Part shown: positions 17,513 to 26,774 of the stretch, one piece after another | Layout: each line of letters begins with the position of its first letter | Numbering within the stretch: the stretch's first letter is position 1 | Assembly (NCBI RefSeq): GCF_031432975.1 | Contig: NZ_CP133838.1 | Coordinates: 3,286,001 to 3,350,000 of the forward strand | DNA from: Buttiauxella selenatireducens | Lineage (GTDB): Bacteria > Pseudomonadota > Gammaproteobacteria > Enterobacterales > Enterobacteriaceae | DNA: 64,000 nucleotides | Reading direction: 5' to 3' | Notes under the pieces: generated by a model | The model's input: only the letters and a program-made list of their open reading frames with translations | The model's database searches: none | Told to the model about the DNA's origin: nothing | Made by a program: the position numbers and the translations under genes

Positions 17513-18524
17513 TCTTGTCCTTCAGTGCTTTGATATACACCTGCACAGCCTGATTGTGGCCTGCAAGGTTGGTATTAAATGTATGACCGCCCTTTCCATC
17601 TGCGACAAAATAGAGATACGGCGTTTTTGCTGGATGAGCAGCGGCTTGTAATGAGGCGTCACCAGGAATAGCAATGGGACCTGGCGGCATGCCGCTAATG
17701 ACATAGGTATTATAGGCCGTCGGCGTTTCCAGATCTTTTCGCGACAGCTTACCATTATAGCTCTCACCCATACCGTAAATTACCGTTGGGTCGGTTTGTA
17801 AACGCATGCCGATGCGTAAACGGTTAATGAACACAGACGCGACCTGGTCACGTTCCTGCGCCACGGCGGTTTCTTTCTCAATAATCGAGGCCATGGTGAC
17901 TAAATCGTTTTGCGTTTTGTATGGCAGTCCGTCTTTTTTGCCATCCCATGCAGCCTGTACAGCCTTCACCATTCGCTGATGTGCACGTTTTAGCAACGCA
18001 ACGTCAGTGGTATTCGCGGTGTACAACCAGGTATCTGGGAAGAACCAGCCCTCAACCCATTCAGGATGCTCAAGCTTTAACGCTTCGGCAATGGTGGCGT
18101 AGCTGTCGTCCTTGAGCGTGTGCTGGATAAACGGTGCTTCGCGCAGCTGTTTTAGCCAGTCACTCAGACGAGTCCCTTCAACAAATCGAATTGGAAACTG
18201 AGCTTCTTTACCACTGGCTAACAGTTTGAGCATATCCCGAACCGTCATTTGCGGGGTAAAACGGTAAGTCCCCGCTTTAAAATTAGCGAGATCAGGCTCA
18301 ACTTTAAGCAACCACTGGAATACGCGTGGGCGATTGAGCAATTTTTCTTCATACAACTGTTTACCCAGTGCCAGGCGACCCGTACCAGGCTTGAGCGTAA
18401 ATATGGTTTCTTGCTGAATAGTCAGATGACTGTTGGCAAGTTGGCGGACTTTATATAAGCCAACGCCTGCCGCTACACCCAGCACCACTAACAACAGCAG
18501 AAAGAAACGTAGCATCTTTTTCAT
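17502..18524 (-). CDS. mltG: Endolytic murein transglycosylase MltG
   Basis: Inner-membrane enzyme that cuts nascent glycan strands and so sets their length. The 340 aa equal E. coli. One N-terminal membrane helix (about 5-24), a LysM-like region, and a YceG catalytic domain with the key E218 in [10 protein letters not shown] and the [12 protein letters not shown] segment. The ATG at 18524 is preferred because it gives the E. coli length; a GTG at 18542 overlapping the pabC stop by 8 bp is the alternative. Neither start has a good Shine-Dalgarno, so translation probably depends on coupling with pabC. Confidence 0.95.
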   Translation of the reverse strand: MKKMLRFFLLLLVVLGVAAGVGLYKVRQLANSHLTIQQETIFTLKPGTGRLALGKQLYEEKLLNRPRVFQWLLKVEPDLANFKAGTYRFTPQMTVRDMLKLLASGKEAQFPIRFVEGTRLSDWLKQLREAPFIQHTLKDDSYATIAEALKLEHPEWVEGWFFPDTWLYTANTTDVALLKRAHQRMVKAVQAAWDGKKDGLPYKTQNDLVTMASIIEKETAVAQERDQVASVFINRLRIGMRLQTDPTVIYGMGESYNGKLSRKDLETPTAYNTYVISGMPPGPIAIPGDASLQAAAHPAKTPYLYFVADGKGGHTFNTNLAGHNQAVQVYIKALKDKNGQ

Positions 18525-18534
18525 TGGTAATTGA

Positions 18535-19335
18535 TTACTCACAAAGTGGTGCTAAAAATTGATAAAGCTCTCGAGAATTAAATCGCCAGGATTCAGCCTG
18601 GTTCACAGGAATAATGGGCATCAACGCATTGCAAATCAGCACTTCGTCAGCCGCACCCAGGCTGTCCAGCTTTTCTCGTACCTCTGTTACCTGCCATGAT
18701 GAATCAGCCAGACAGGCGATAATATGCTGACGCATGGTGCCATTTACACCAGATTTATCTACATACGGCGTAAAAACCTGCGAACCTTTACGCCAGAATA
18801 AATTAGCGGCACAGCATTCCGTAAGCCACCCATCGCTGTCAAGAACAAGGGCTTCCTGCGCAGGCATCTGTTCAAGATGCGTACGAATCAGCACTTGTTC
18901 CAGTCGATTCAGGTGTTTAATTCCGGCAAGATGTGGATTGATGCCAAGTTGGATCGGGCTTAAAGCAAGGCTAATGCCTTGTTCGCGCCATTGAGAATAA
19001 AATGAAGGATAAGCAGATACGGATAATAAGCGTGTCGGTTGCAGGCAATTCGCCGCGCTATAACCGCGCCCACCGCTACCGCGTGTAATCATCACTTTCA
19101 ACACGGCTTGCTGTTCAGCTGCCGCCAGTTGCTGCATTTCTGTTTCCAGCAATGACCAGTCGATAAAAGGGATCAGGAGTTTTTCACAGGCTTGTTGTAA
19201 ACGGCCAATGTGCTGTTCCAAAAAACGAACGTTGCCTGCACTCACCCGCGCAGTGGTAAAACAACCATCACCAAATTGCACGGCACGATCGTTGGCCGGT
19301 AGTTTGTCTGTTAACTCGCCATTGATTAAATACAT
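18535..19335 (-). CDS. pabC: 4-amino-4-deoxychorismate lyase PabC
   Basis: PLP enzyme converting aminodeoxychorismate to p-aminobenzoate and pyruvate for folate synthesis. The 266 aa compare with 269 in E. coli. The fold-type IV aminotransferase signature includes [12 protein letters not shown] with the Schiff-base Lys140 and [11 protein letters not shown]. It is first in the leftward pabC-mltG-tmk-holB-ycfH block and separated from fabF by an ERIC element and a terminator. In E. coli fabF and pabC are closer, so here the fatty-acid transcript is more clearly cut off from pabC. Confidence 0.95.
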   Translation of the reverse strand: MYLINGELTDKLPANDRAVQFGDGCFTTARVSAGNVRFLEQHIGRLQQACEKLLIPFIDWSLLETEMQQLAAAEQQAVLKVMITRGSGGRGYSAANCLQPTRLLSVSAYPSFYSQWREQGISLALSPIQLGINPHLAGIKHLNRLEQVLIRTHLEQMPAQEALVLDSDGWLTECCAANLFWRKGSQVFTPYVDKSGVNGTMRQHIIACLADSSWQVTEVREKLDSLGAADEVLICNALMPIIPVNQAESWRFNSRELYQFLAPLCE

Positions 19336-19410
19336 ATCAACTCCACAATGCTTTGTGAGTTAAGAGTGCCAGTGCGGAAGAGATGCTGCAAGGGAGGAGA
19401 ATTGAGATGT

Positions 19411-19538
19411 ATATACCCAAAATAATTCGAGTTGTATCACGGCGGCAAATGAAAGAGTCCCGATGAGCTTACTAAAGTAAGTGATTCGGGCGAGAGAGCG
19501 CAGCCAACAATGAGACAACTTGAAGTATAACGGGTATA
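19411..19538. repeat. ERIC element (CCCGAT/ATTCGGG subtype)
   Basis: Full-length ERIC of about 127 bp, with TACCCAAAATAATTCGAG at the left and CTTGAAGTATAACGGGTA at the right. The central hairpin reads CCCGATGAGC...GTGATTCGGG in place of CCCCAGGAGC...GTGACTGGGG. Its right end runs straight into the fabF terminator. Confidence 0.9.
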
Positions 19539-19564
19539 AAGGGCCCGCACGCGAGCCCTTTATA
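19535..19564. terminator. Terminator of fabF, fused to the ERIC end
   Basis: TATAAAGGGC and GCCCTTTATA form a perfect 10-bp stem with a 10-nt loop. The left arm begins inside the last bases of the ERIC element. Confidence 0.8.
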
Positions 19565-19572
19565 GAGACGGT

Positions 19573-20868
<1,296 letters not shown>

Positions 20869-20902
20869 TCAGGCGGTCGAATGACCGCCTGGAGATGTTC
20901 AC

Positions 20903-21139
20903 TTACGCCTGGTGACCGTTGATGTAATCAATGGCAGCCTGAACGGTGGTGATTTTCTCAGCTTCTTCGTCCGGAATCTCAGTATCAAACTCTTCTTCCA
21001 GAGCCATTACCAGCTCAACGGTGTCAAGAGAATCAGCACCCAGGTCCTCTACGAAGGAAGCGGAGTTGATAACTTCTTCCTGCTTAACGCCCAGTTGTTC
21101 GCCGATAATTTTCTTAACGCGTTCTTCGATAGTGCTCAT
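20903..21139 (-). CDS. acpP: Acyl carrier protein
   Basis: Carries growing acyl chains on a 4'-phosphopantetheine for fatty-acid, lipid A and phospholipid synthesis. The 78 aa match E. coli with three changes in the early part (EEVINSASF). The attachment Ser37 lies in GADSLDTVE, and the protein is strongly acidic. The ATG at 21139 is chosen because it gives exactly the known protein; the open frame runs 46 codons further upstream through the promoter region. The 155-bp gap to fabG leaves room for the separate strong acpP promoter known in E. coli. Confidence 0.98.
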   Translation of the reverse strand: MSTIEERVKKIIGEQLGVKQEEVINSASFVEDLGADSLDTVELVMALEEEFDTEIPDEEAEKITTVQAAIDYINGHQA

Positions 21140-21294
21140 ACTCTTAAATTTCCTATCAAAACTCGCTTTCGCGATGGTTTTCGTAGTGTATAAAATGTTG
21201 AAAAAGATGCAACTAAATCCCGGCAGGTCATACCACGATTTTACGCTATTTTGCGGGCATTCGCCCAAATAACGCAAATAGTTTTATATCGTGG

Positions 21295-22029
21295 TTAAAC
21301 CATATACATTCCGCCATTGACGTGCAGGGTCTCACCAGAGATGTAACCCGCCTCGTCAGAGGCTAAAAATGCAACAGCACTGGCGATTTCTTTTGCGTCG
21401 CCTAAACGACCCGCTGGAACTTCCGCCAGTATACCCGCACGCTGTTCATCAGAAAGCGCACGCGTCATGTCCGTTTCAATAAAGCCCGGAGCAACAACGT
21501 TTACAGTAATACCACGTGACGCAACTTCACGCGCCAGTGATTTACTGAAGCCAATCAGACCCGCTTTCGCCGCAGCGTAGTTTGCCTGACCAGCATTTCC
21601 CATGGTACCAACCACGGAACCAATAGTGATAATACGACCATGACGCTTTTTCATCATAGCGCGCATTACCGCTTTTGACAGACGGAAAACTGATGACAGA
21701 TTGGTTTCGATGATATCGTTCCATTCGTCATCTTTCATGCGCATTAACAGATTATCACGAGTGATACCGGCATTATTGACCAGAATGTCAACTTCGCCAA
21801 ATTCTGCGCGAATATTTCCTAAAACAGCGTCGATAGAAGCTGGATCGGTTACATTCAGCATGTAGCCTTTGCCGTTTTCGCCCAGATAATCACTGATCGC
21901 CTGCGCACCGCTTTCGCTGGTTGCAGTACCGATAACTTTCGCACCACGGGCCACTAAGGTTTCCGCGATCGCGCGGCCAATACCGCGGCTTGCACCGGTT
22001 ACCAGCGCAATTTTTCCTTCAAAACTCAT
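21295..22029 (-). CDS. fabG: 3-oxoacyl-ACP reductase
   Basis: NADPH-dependent reduction of beta-ketoacyl-ACP in every elongation cycle. The 244 aa equal E. coli. A short-chain dehydrogenase: TGASRGIG cofactor loop (11-18), NNAG (85-88) and the catalytic S138, Y151 and K155 (YAAAK). It begins 14 bp after fabD, so it is cotranscribed. Confidence 0.98.
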   Translation of the reverse strand: MSFEGKIALVTGASRGIGRAIAETLVARGAKVIGTATSESGAQAISDYLGENGKGYMLNVTDPASIDAVLGNIRAEFGEVDILVNNAGITRDNLLMRMKDDEWNDIIETNLSSVFRLSKAVMRAMMKKRHGRIITIGSVVGTMGNAGQANYAAAKAGLIGFSKSLAREVASRGITVNVVAPGFIETDMTRALSDEQRAGILAEVPAGRLGDAKEIASAVAFLASDEAGYISGETLHVNGGMYMV

Positions 22030-22043
22030 GGGTTTCCCTCGTC

Positions 22044-22973
22044 TTATTGCTCTAACGCCGCTGACAGCGCTACCGGCTCGTTAATGGCCGATGCTGTCAG
22101 TGTGTCAACAATACGTTTTGTCAGGCCAGTCAATACCTTACCAGGCCCTACTTCCAGCAACTGGGTCACACCCTGTGCTGCCATAAATTCTACTGATTTA
22201 GTCCACTGTACCGGGCTGTAAAGCTGGCGTACCAAAGCACTACGGATAGCTTCTGGCGACGTTTCACACTTCACATCGACATTATTCACAACCGGAACAG
22301 AAGGTGCGTTGAAAGTAATATTTTCCAGCGCAACAGCCAGTTTGTCTGCAGCAGGTTTCATCAGCGCACAGTGAGATGGCACGCTAACCGGTAGCGGCAG
22401 AGCACGTTTAGCGCCGGCGGCTTTACAAGCAGCACCTGCACGCTCTACGGCATCTTTGTTACCCGCAATGACGACCTGGCCTGGTGAGTTAAAGTTCACC
22501 GGAGAGACCACTTCGCCCTGAGCCGCTTCATCACAGGCTTTAGCAATTGATGCATCATCAAGACCGATGATGGCATACATTGCGCCAGTGCCAGCAGGAA
22601 CGGCTTCCTGCATCAATTTGCCACGTAACTCGACCAGACGCACAGCGTCTGCGAAATCCATCACCCCAGCACAAACCAGAGCAGAATACTCACCGAGGCT
22701 ATGTCCGGCCATCATCGCAGGAGTTTTGCCACCCTGCTGCTGCCAGACACGCCACAATGCGACAGAAGCTGTCAGCAACGCAGGCTGTGTTTGCCAGGTT
22801 TTGTTCAATTCTTCGGCCGGACCTTGTTGGGTCAGAGTCCACAAATCATAGCCCAGCGCATCAGAAGCTTCGCGGAAGGTTGCTTCCACAATAGGGTTCG
22901 CTGCTGCGATTTCAGCCAGCATACCAACGGCTTGCGAACCTTGCCCAGGGAAAACAAAAGCAAATTGAGTCAT
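22044..22973 (-). CDS. fabD: Malonyl-CoA:ACP transacylase
   Basis: Transfers malonyl from CoA to ACP. The 309 aa equal E. coli. The nucleophile Ser92 lies in GHSLGEYSA, FPGQGSQ is at 8-14, and the partner His is in PVSVPSHCALM (about 201). The ATG at 22973 gives the E. coli N-terminus (MTQFAFVFPGQG) and has AGGGAT upstream; an ATG seven codons earlier is less likely. It lies 17 bp after fabH. Confidence 0.97.
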   Translation of the reverse strand: MTQFAFVFPGQGSQAVGMLAEIAAANPIVEATFREASDALGYDLWTLTQQGPAEELNKTWQTQPALLTASVALWRVWQQQGGKTPAMMAGHSLGEYSALVCAGVMDFADAVRLVELRGKLMQEAVPAGTGAMYAIIGLDDASIAKACDEAAQGEVVSPVNFNSPGQVVIAGNKDAVERAGAACKAAGAKRALPLPVSVPSHCALMKPAADKLAVALENITFNAPSVPVVNNVDVKCETSPEAIRSALVRQLYSPVQWTKSVEFMAAQGVTQLLEVGPGKVLTGLTKRIVDTLTASAINEPVALSAALEQ

Positions 22974-22990
22974 GGTTAAATCCCTAATAA

Positions 22991-23944
22991 TCAAAAACGA
23001 ACCAGTGCTGAACCCCAGGTAAAGCCGCCGCCGAAGGCTTCGAGCAATACCAATTGGCCACGTTGAATTCGACCATCCCGAACCGCTTCGTCAAACGCTG
23101 CCGGTACAGAGGCCGCAGAGGTGTTACCGTGCCTGTCAAGGGTCACAACGACATTATCCAATGACATGCCAAGCTTCTTGGCTGTCGCACTGATAATGCG
23201 TAAGTTAGCCTGATGCGGTACCAACCAATCAAGATCCGAACGATCCAGATTGTTCGCCTCAAGGGTTTCATCAACAATGTGTGCAAGTTCCGTCACAGCC
23301 ACTTTGAACACTTCGTTACCCGCCATGGTCAGGTAAGAAGGATTCTCAGGATTAAAACGGTCTTTGTTTGGCAGCGCCAGCAATGAGCCGTAACTACCAT
23401 CAGCATGAAGATGCGTTGAAATAATGCCTGGCTCTTCGCTTTTACCGAGAAGCACCGCACCTGCACCATCACCAAAAATAATTATTGTGCCGCGATCCGT
23501 CGGATCGCAAGTACGGGCCAGCACATCCGCACCAATAACCAGCGCGTAATCCACAGCACCGTTTTTCACATATTGATCAGCAATACTTAATGCGTAGGTA
23601 AAACCTGCGCAAGCCGCAGCGACATCAAATGCCGGGCAGCCTTTAATTCCCAACATGCTCTGAATCTGACAAGCAGCGCTTGGGAAAGCATGAGTCGAAG
23701 ACGTTGTGGCGACGATAATAAGCCCGATTGCAGATTTATCGACACCCGCCATTTCCAGGGCGCGCGTTGCCGCAGCAAAGCCCATCGTTGCAACGGTTTC
23801 ATCCGGTGCAGCAACTCGACGCTCACGAATACCTGTACGGGTGACAATCCACTCGTCAGAAGTATCCACCATTTTTTCCAGATCGGCGTTGGTACGCACG
23901 TGTTCGGGCAGATAGCTGCCCGTACCAATAATCTTCGTATACAT
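22991..23944 (-). CDS. fabH: 3-oxoacyl-ACP synthase III (KAS III)
   Basis: Starts fatty-acid synthesis by condensing acetyl-CoA with malonyl-ACP. The 317 aa equal E. coli. The Cys112 nucleophile lies in [11 protein letters not shown]; the His and Asn of the triad are in VPHQANLRI (about 244) and GNTSAASVP (about 274). An 84-bp gap separates it from plsX and is filled by a decayed ERIC element, which must be transcribed as part of the plsX-fabH message. Confidence 0.98.
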   Translation of the reverse strand: MYTKIIGTGSYLPEHVRTNADLEKMVDTSDEWIVTRTGIRERRVAAPDETVATMGFAAATRALEMAGVDKSAIGLIIVATTSSTHAFPSAACQIQSMLGIKGCPAFDVAAACAGFTYALSIADQYVKNGAVDYALVIGADVLARTCDPTDRGTIIIFGDGAGAVLLGKSEEPGIISTHLHADGSYGSLLALPNKDRFNPENPSYLTMAGNEVFKVAVTELAHIVDETLEANNLDRSDLDWLVPHQANLRIISATAKKLGMSLDNVVVTLDRHGNTSAASVPAAFDEAVRDGRIQRGQLVLLEAFGGGFTWGSALVRF

Positions 23945-23965
23945 GTACGTCAGTCACTCTTGGGT

Positions 23966-24090
23966 AATGTACCCGCATCTTTCGGGTTGCAGGTGCGTTA
24001 ACGTCGTTCACTCACCCTGGTCACATAGTTAGCTATGCTCCCGAGGATTCCTGAACTTGTCGCCTTCCTTCAATCCGAAACCTGTCGGAT
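23966..24090. repeat. Decayed ERIC element overlapping the 3' end of plsX
   Basis: Read on the + strand the segment follows the reverse complement of the ERIC consensus along its length: TACCCGCATCTTTCGGGTTGC, TGCGTTAACGTCGTTCACTC, a central CATAGTTAGCTATG hairpin, GAGGATTC, and CTTGTCGCCTTCCTTCAATC. Identity by eye is roughly 70%. The plsX stop codon (24029-24031) lies in its central hairpin, so the last 15 to 20 plsX codons are inside the repeat. Confidence 0.65.
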
Positions 24091-25108
24091 ACACAGATTC
24101 CAGGCGGGCAGCAATCCTCGTAGGGACTTGCCGCGCCACCGCCTGCACTGCCTGTTCAATAGCGACAACAAACGCTCGCTGATTGGCCGCTCCGTGACTC
24201 TTAATCACTGTGCCGCGCAATCCTAACAGACAGGCGCCATTATACTGGTCGGGGTTGAGGTGACTGAATCGCCTGGTCAGGCTTTTTTGTAACCAATGTT
24301 TCAATATAATTAGCCACCACGACCTTTTTTTCCCTTCGCCTTGTGATTTCAAAAGCGAAAGGAACATTCTTGCAACCCCTTCCATCGTCTTGAGAGTGAC
24401 ATTACCGACAAAGCCATCACACACCAGCACGTCGGTCTTTCCCGTCAACAACTCGTTTGCTTCAAGATAACCAATATAGTTGATAGAAGGCATTGTTTTT
24501 AATAAAGCTGAGGCATCGCGAATACTATCAAGACCTTTCGTCTCTTCTTCGCCAATGTTCAGCAAGGCAACTCGTGGAGAGTTGATGCCGAGAACTTCTT
24601 CAGCCATCACAGAACCCATTATCGCGAATTGCACCAACATATTGCTGTCGCAAGCCACGTTGGCACCAAGATCCAGCACCACGGTTTTGCCTTTTTGCTG
24701 ATGAGGTAAAACCGTCATCAACGCGGGACGCTCAATACCTTCTATAGGTTTGAGCAATAATTTAGCCAGTCCCATCAGCGCACCCGTATTTCCTGCACTG
24801 ACACATGCTTGTGCTCGCCCTTCTTTCACTAATTCAAGCGCCACTCGCATTGAGGATCCGCGACTATTTCGGATCGCTTGCGAAGGTCTTGCATCACTGG
24901 CAATAACCGATTCCGCAGAAACTATCTGCGCACGTGAACGTTTTTCAAAATCAGCTTTGGCAAGTAATGGCGTGATGGCGTCGGGATCACCGACTAATAG
25001 AAGGTTTAGCTGAGAGTTAGAGTCCAGTGCCTGCAAAGCTGCAGGCACTGTCACGGAAGGACCGAAGTCCCCACCCATGGCATCTAACGCAAGGGTTAGA
25101 CGTGTCAA
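24029..25108 (-). CDS. plsX: Phosphate acyltransferase PlsX
   Basis: Peripheral membrane enzyme making acyl-phosphate from acyl-ACP for phospholipid synthesis. The 359 aa compare with 356 in E. coli. The N-terminus [12 protein letters not shown] and [17 protein letters not shown]-type core segments are conserved. The start codon is TTG at 25108, giving the N-terminus [15 protein letters not shown]. coli uses TTG here as I recall. The C-terminus departs from E. coli after VYPTGF: the tail [15 protein letters not shown] appears to be encoded by a decayed ERIC element that also supplies the stop codon. The gene lies 11 bp after rpmF. Confidence 0.95.
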   Translation of the reverse strand: MTRLTLALDAMGGDFGPSVTVPAALQALDSNSQLNLLLVGDPDAITPLLAKADFEKRSRAQIVSAESVIASDARPSQAIRNSRGSSMRVALELVKEGRAQACVSAGNTGALMGLAKLLLKPIEGIERPALMTVLPHQQKGKTVVLDLGANVACDSNMLVQFAIMGSVMAEEVLGINSPRVALLNIGEEETKGLDSIRDASALLKTMPSINYIGYLEANELLTGKTDVLVCDGFVGNVTLKTMEGVARMFLSLLKSQGEGKKRSWWLIILKHWLQKSLTRRFSHLNPDQYNGACLLGLRGTVIKSHGAANQRAFVVAIEQAVQAVARQVPTRIAARLESVYPTGFGLKEGDKFRNPREHS

Positions 25109-25119
25109 GGAATCGCCAA

Positions 25120-25290
25120 TTACTTAACGATAACCTTGCGGCCGCGGTAGAAACCGTCGGCTGTGATGTGGTGACGCAGATGAGTTTCGCCAGAAACTTT
25201 GTCCACGGACAGGGTAGCTGTGGTCAGCGCGTCATGGGAACGACGCATGCCACGTTTGGAACGGGTTGGTTTATTCTGTTGTACGGCCAT
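25120..25290 (-). CDS. rpmF: 50S ribosomal protein L32
   Basis: Small basic ribosomal protein of 56 aa (57 in E. coli). It reads [20 protein letters not shown], continues with a segment ending [17 protein letters not shown], and stops at 25120-25122. One residue is missing relative to E. coli in the ALTTATLSV region. It lies between yceD (16-bp gap) and plsX (11-bp gap), the standard yceD-rpmF-plsX-fab operon that links ribosome and lipid synthesis. Confidence 0.97.
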   Translation of the reverse strand: MAVQQNKPTRSKRGMRRSHDALTTATLSVDKVSGETHLRHHITADGFYRGRKVIVK

Positions 25291-25306
25291 GGACCTTACT
25301 CCTCAA

Positions 25307-25828
25307 TTACTTACGCTTTAAACTGGCTAATACGGCAAATGGGTTTGGTTTCTCCGCCTCGGAAGGCAGTTTGCCAAATACCATGTCCGCCTCGGACACT
25401 TCACAGTGTTCAGAATCATGCACCGGAACAACTGGCAAGGAGAGGATAATTTCATCTTCAACCAACGCCAGAAGATCGATTTCACCAAATTCGTTGACCT
25501 GAACTGGTTCATATCCTTCCGGGAGTGCTTCAGCCTGCTCGTCTTTGACGATCGGGCTAAAACAATACTGTGTGTAGACCTGATGGGCAAATGGCTTTCC
25601 GCAACGCTGACATGCAAGTGTTACCGAAACCTTCGCATCACCGGTAAGAACCGCGAGGCGTTGGTTGTCGATGGCAAATGACATATCGCATTCCACATCA
25701 CTGTCTACACTGACTACGAATTCGGCGACGCGCTCAGCCTGACCAGGTGTATACACACCGTGGTAATCAAGGCGTTTTTGAGCCGTACGAACCGGATCGA
25801 GAGTCAGGGGTAATTTTACTTTTTGCAT
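25307..25828 (-). CDS. yceD: YceD, DUF177 protein of the rpmF operon
   Basis: Cytoplasmic protein of 173 aa, equal to E. coli; DUF177 proteins in plants and bacteria are linked to 23S rRNA processing, and the E. coli role is not settled. A CxxC pair (CQRC) sits mid-protein in [12 protein letters not shown], and the C-terminal half is acidic with [16 protein letters not shown]. It is the first gene of the yceD-rpmF-plsX operon and divergent from yceF across 141 bp. Confidence 0.94.
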   Translation of the reverse strand: MQKVKLPLTLDPVRTAQKRLDYHGVYTPGQAERVAEFVVSVDSDVECDMSFAIDNQRLAVLTGDAKVSVTLACQRCGKPFAHQVYTQYCFSPIVKDEQAEALPEGYEPVQVNEFGEIDLLALVEDEIILSLPVVPVHDSEHCEVSEADMVFGKLPSEAEKPNPFAVLASLKRK

Positions 25829-25969
25829 AGGGCGCGCATATTAACTTTGTAACGTCATAGAGTCAAAGAAAAAGGCCTGGAAACAGCGCCTTTGCCATTT
25901 ATTCGCACACATTGCGGTTGCACAGTTTAAAATGCCTTTACCCGAATCGCTATCATTAATGAAAAAAAT

Positions 25970-26560
25970 ATGACGCAAATTGTTCTGGCCTCAACTTCAG
26001 CCTACCGTCGAGCGCTTCTTGAAAAGCTCGGCATCCCCTTCACCACCGCGGCTCCGCAGGTTGATGAAACGCCAACGCCCGGGGAAAATGCCCGCCACTT
26101 AGTGATGCGCCTTGCACAAGCCAAAGCGCAAGCATTGAGCACTGAATATCCGAATCATTTAATTATTGGTTCAGATCAGGTCTGCGTATTAGAGGGGAAA
26201 ATCGTCGGAAAGCCACATACCGAAGAAAAAGCGGTGGAACAATTGCTGATTGCTCGCAACACTATTGTTACTTTTTATACAGGGTTGGCACTTTATAATT
26301 CAGCTTCCAGGAATTTGCAGGTGATTTGCGAGCCTTTTGATGTCCATTTTCGCCATCTGAGTGAGCAAGAAATCCGCAATTATGTGCGTAAAGAGCAACC
26401 TTTGCAGTGCGCAGGAAGTTTTAAAAGTGAAGGACTGGGGATTACTCTGTTTGAACGACTGAATGGTCGTGATCCCAATACCCTGGTGGGTCTGCCGTTA
26501 ATTGCATTATGCGAAATGTTACGAGCGGAGAATGTTTCTCCTCTGGATGATCAGGGGTAA
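25970..26560 (+). CDS. yceF: YceF, Maf-family nucleotide pyrophosphatase
   Basis: Cytoplasmic house-cleaning pyrophosphatase; E. coli YceF prefers 7-methyl-GTP. The 196 aa compare with 194 in E. coli. Maf signatures: [15 protein letters not shown] near the N-terminus, QVDETP (35-40), [10 protein letters not shown] (about 65-74), and [31 protein letters not shown]-like C-terminus. ATG start; no strong Shine-Dalgarno is visible. The following 214 bp to the RCC1-repeat gene are AT-rich, with no other feature I can support. Confidence 0.95.
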   Translation: MTQIVLASTSAYRRALLEKLGIPFTTAAPQVDETPTPGENARHLVMRLAQAKAQALSTEYPNHLIIGSDQVCVLEGKIVGKPHTEEKAVEQLLIARNTIVTFYTGLALYNSASRNLQVICEPFDVHFRHLSEQEIRNYVRKEQPLQCAGSFKSEGLGITLFERLNGRDPNTLVGLPLIALCEMLRAENVSPLDDQG

Positions 26561-26774
26561 CAGAACCTGATCCGTTATCATTTACAGCATCAATAATAAG
26601 AACCCATCACCCGTAATTATTTAATTTTATTAAATAAATTAATAATAACGATATTTTACCTTATGTGATTTCTATTACCTTTTCACGTTACTTATCGTGG
26701 TTATCTTGCCTCCCGATGGAAGACGAGATTGTCGTTTTTCAATCAGAAAACTCTGCCACATAAGGTAATCAGAA

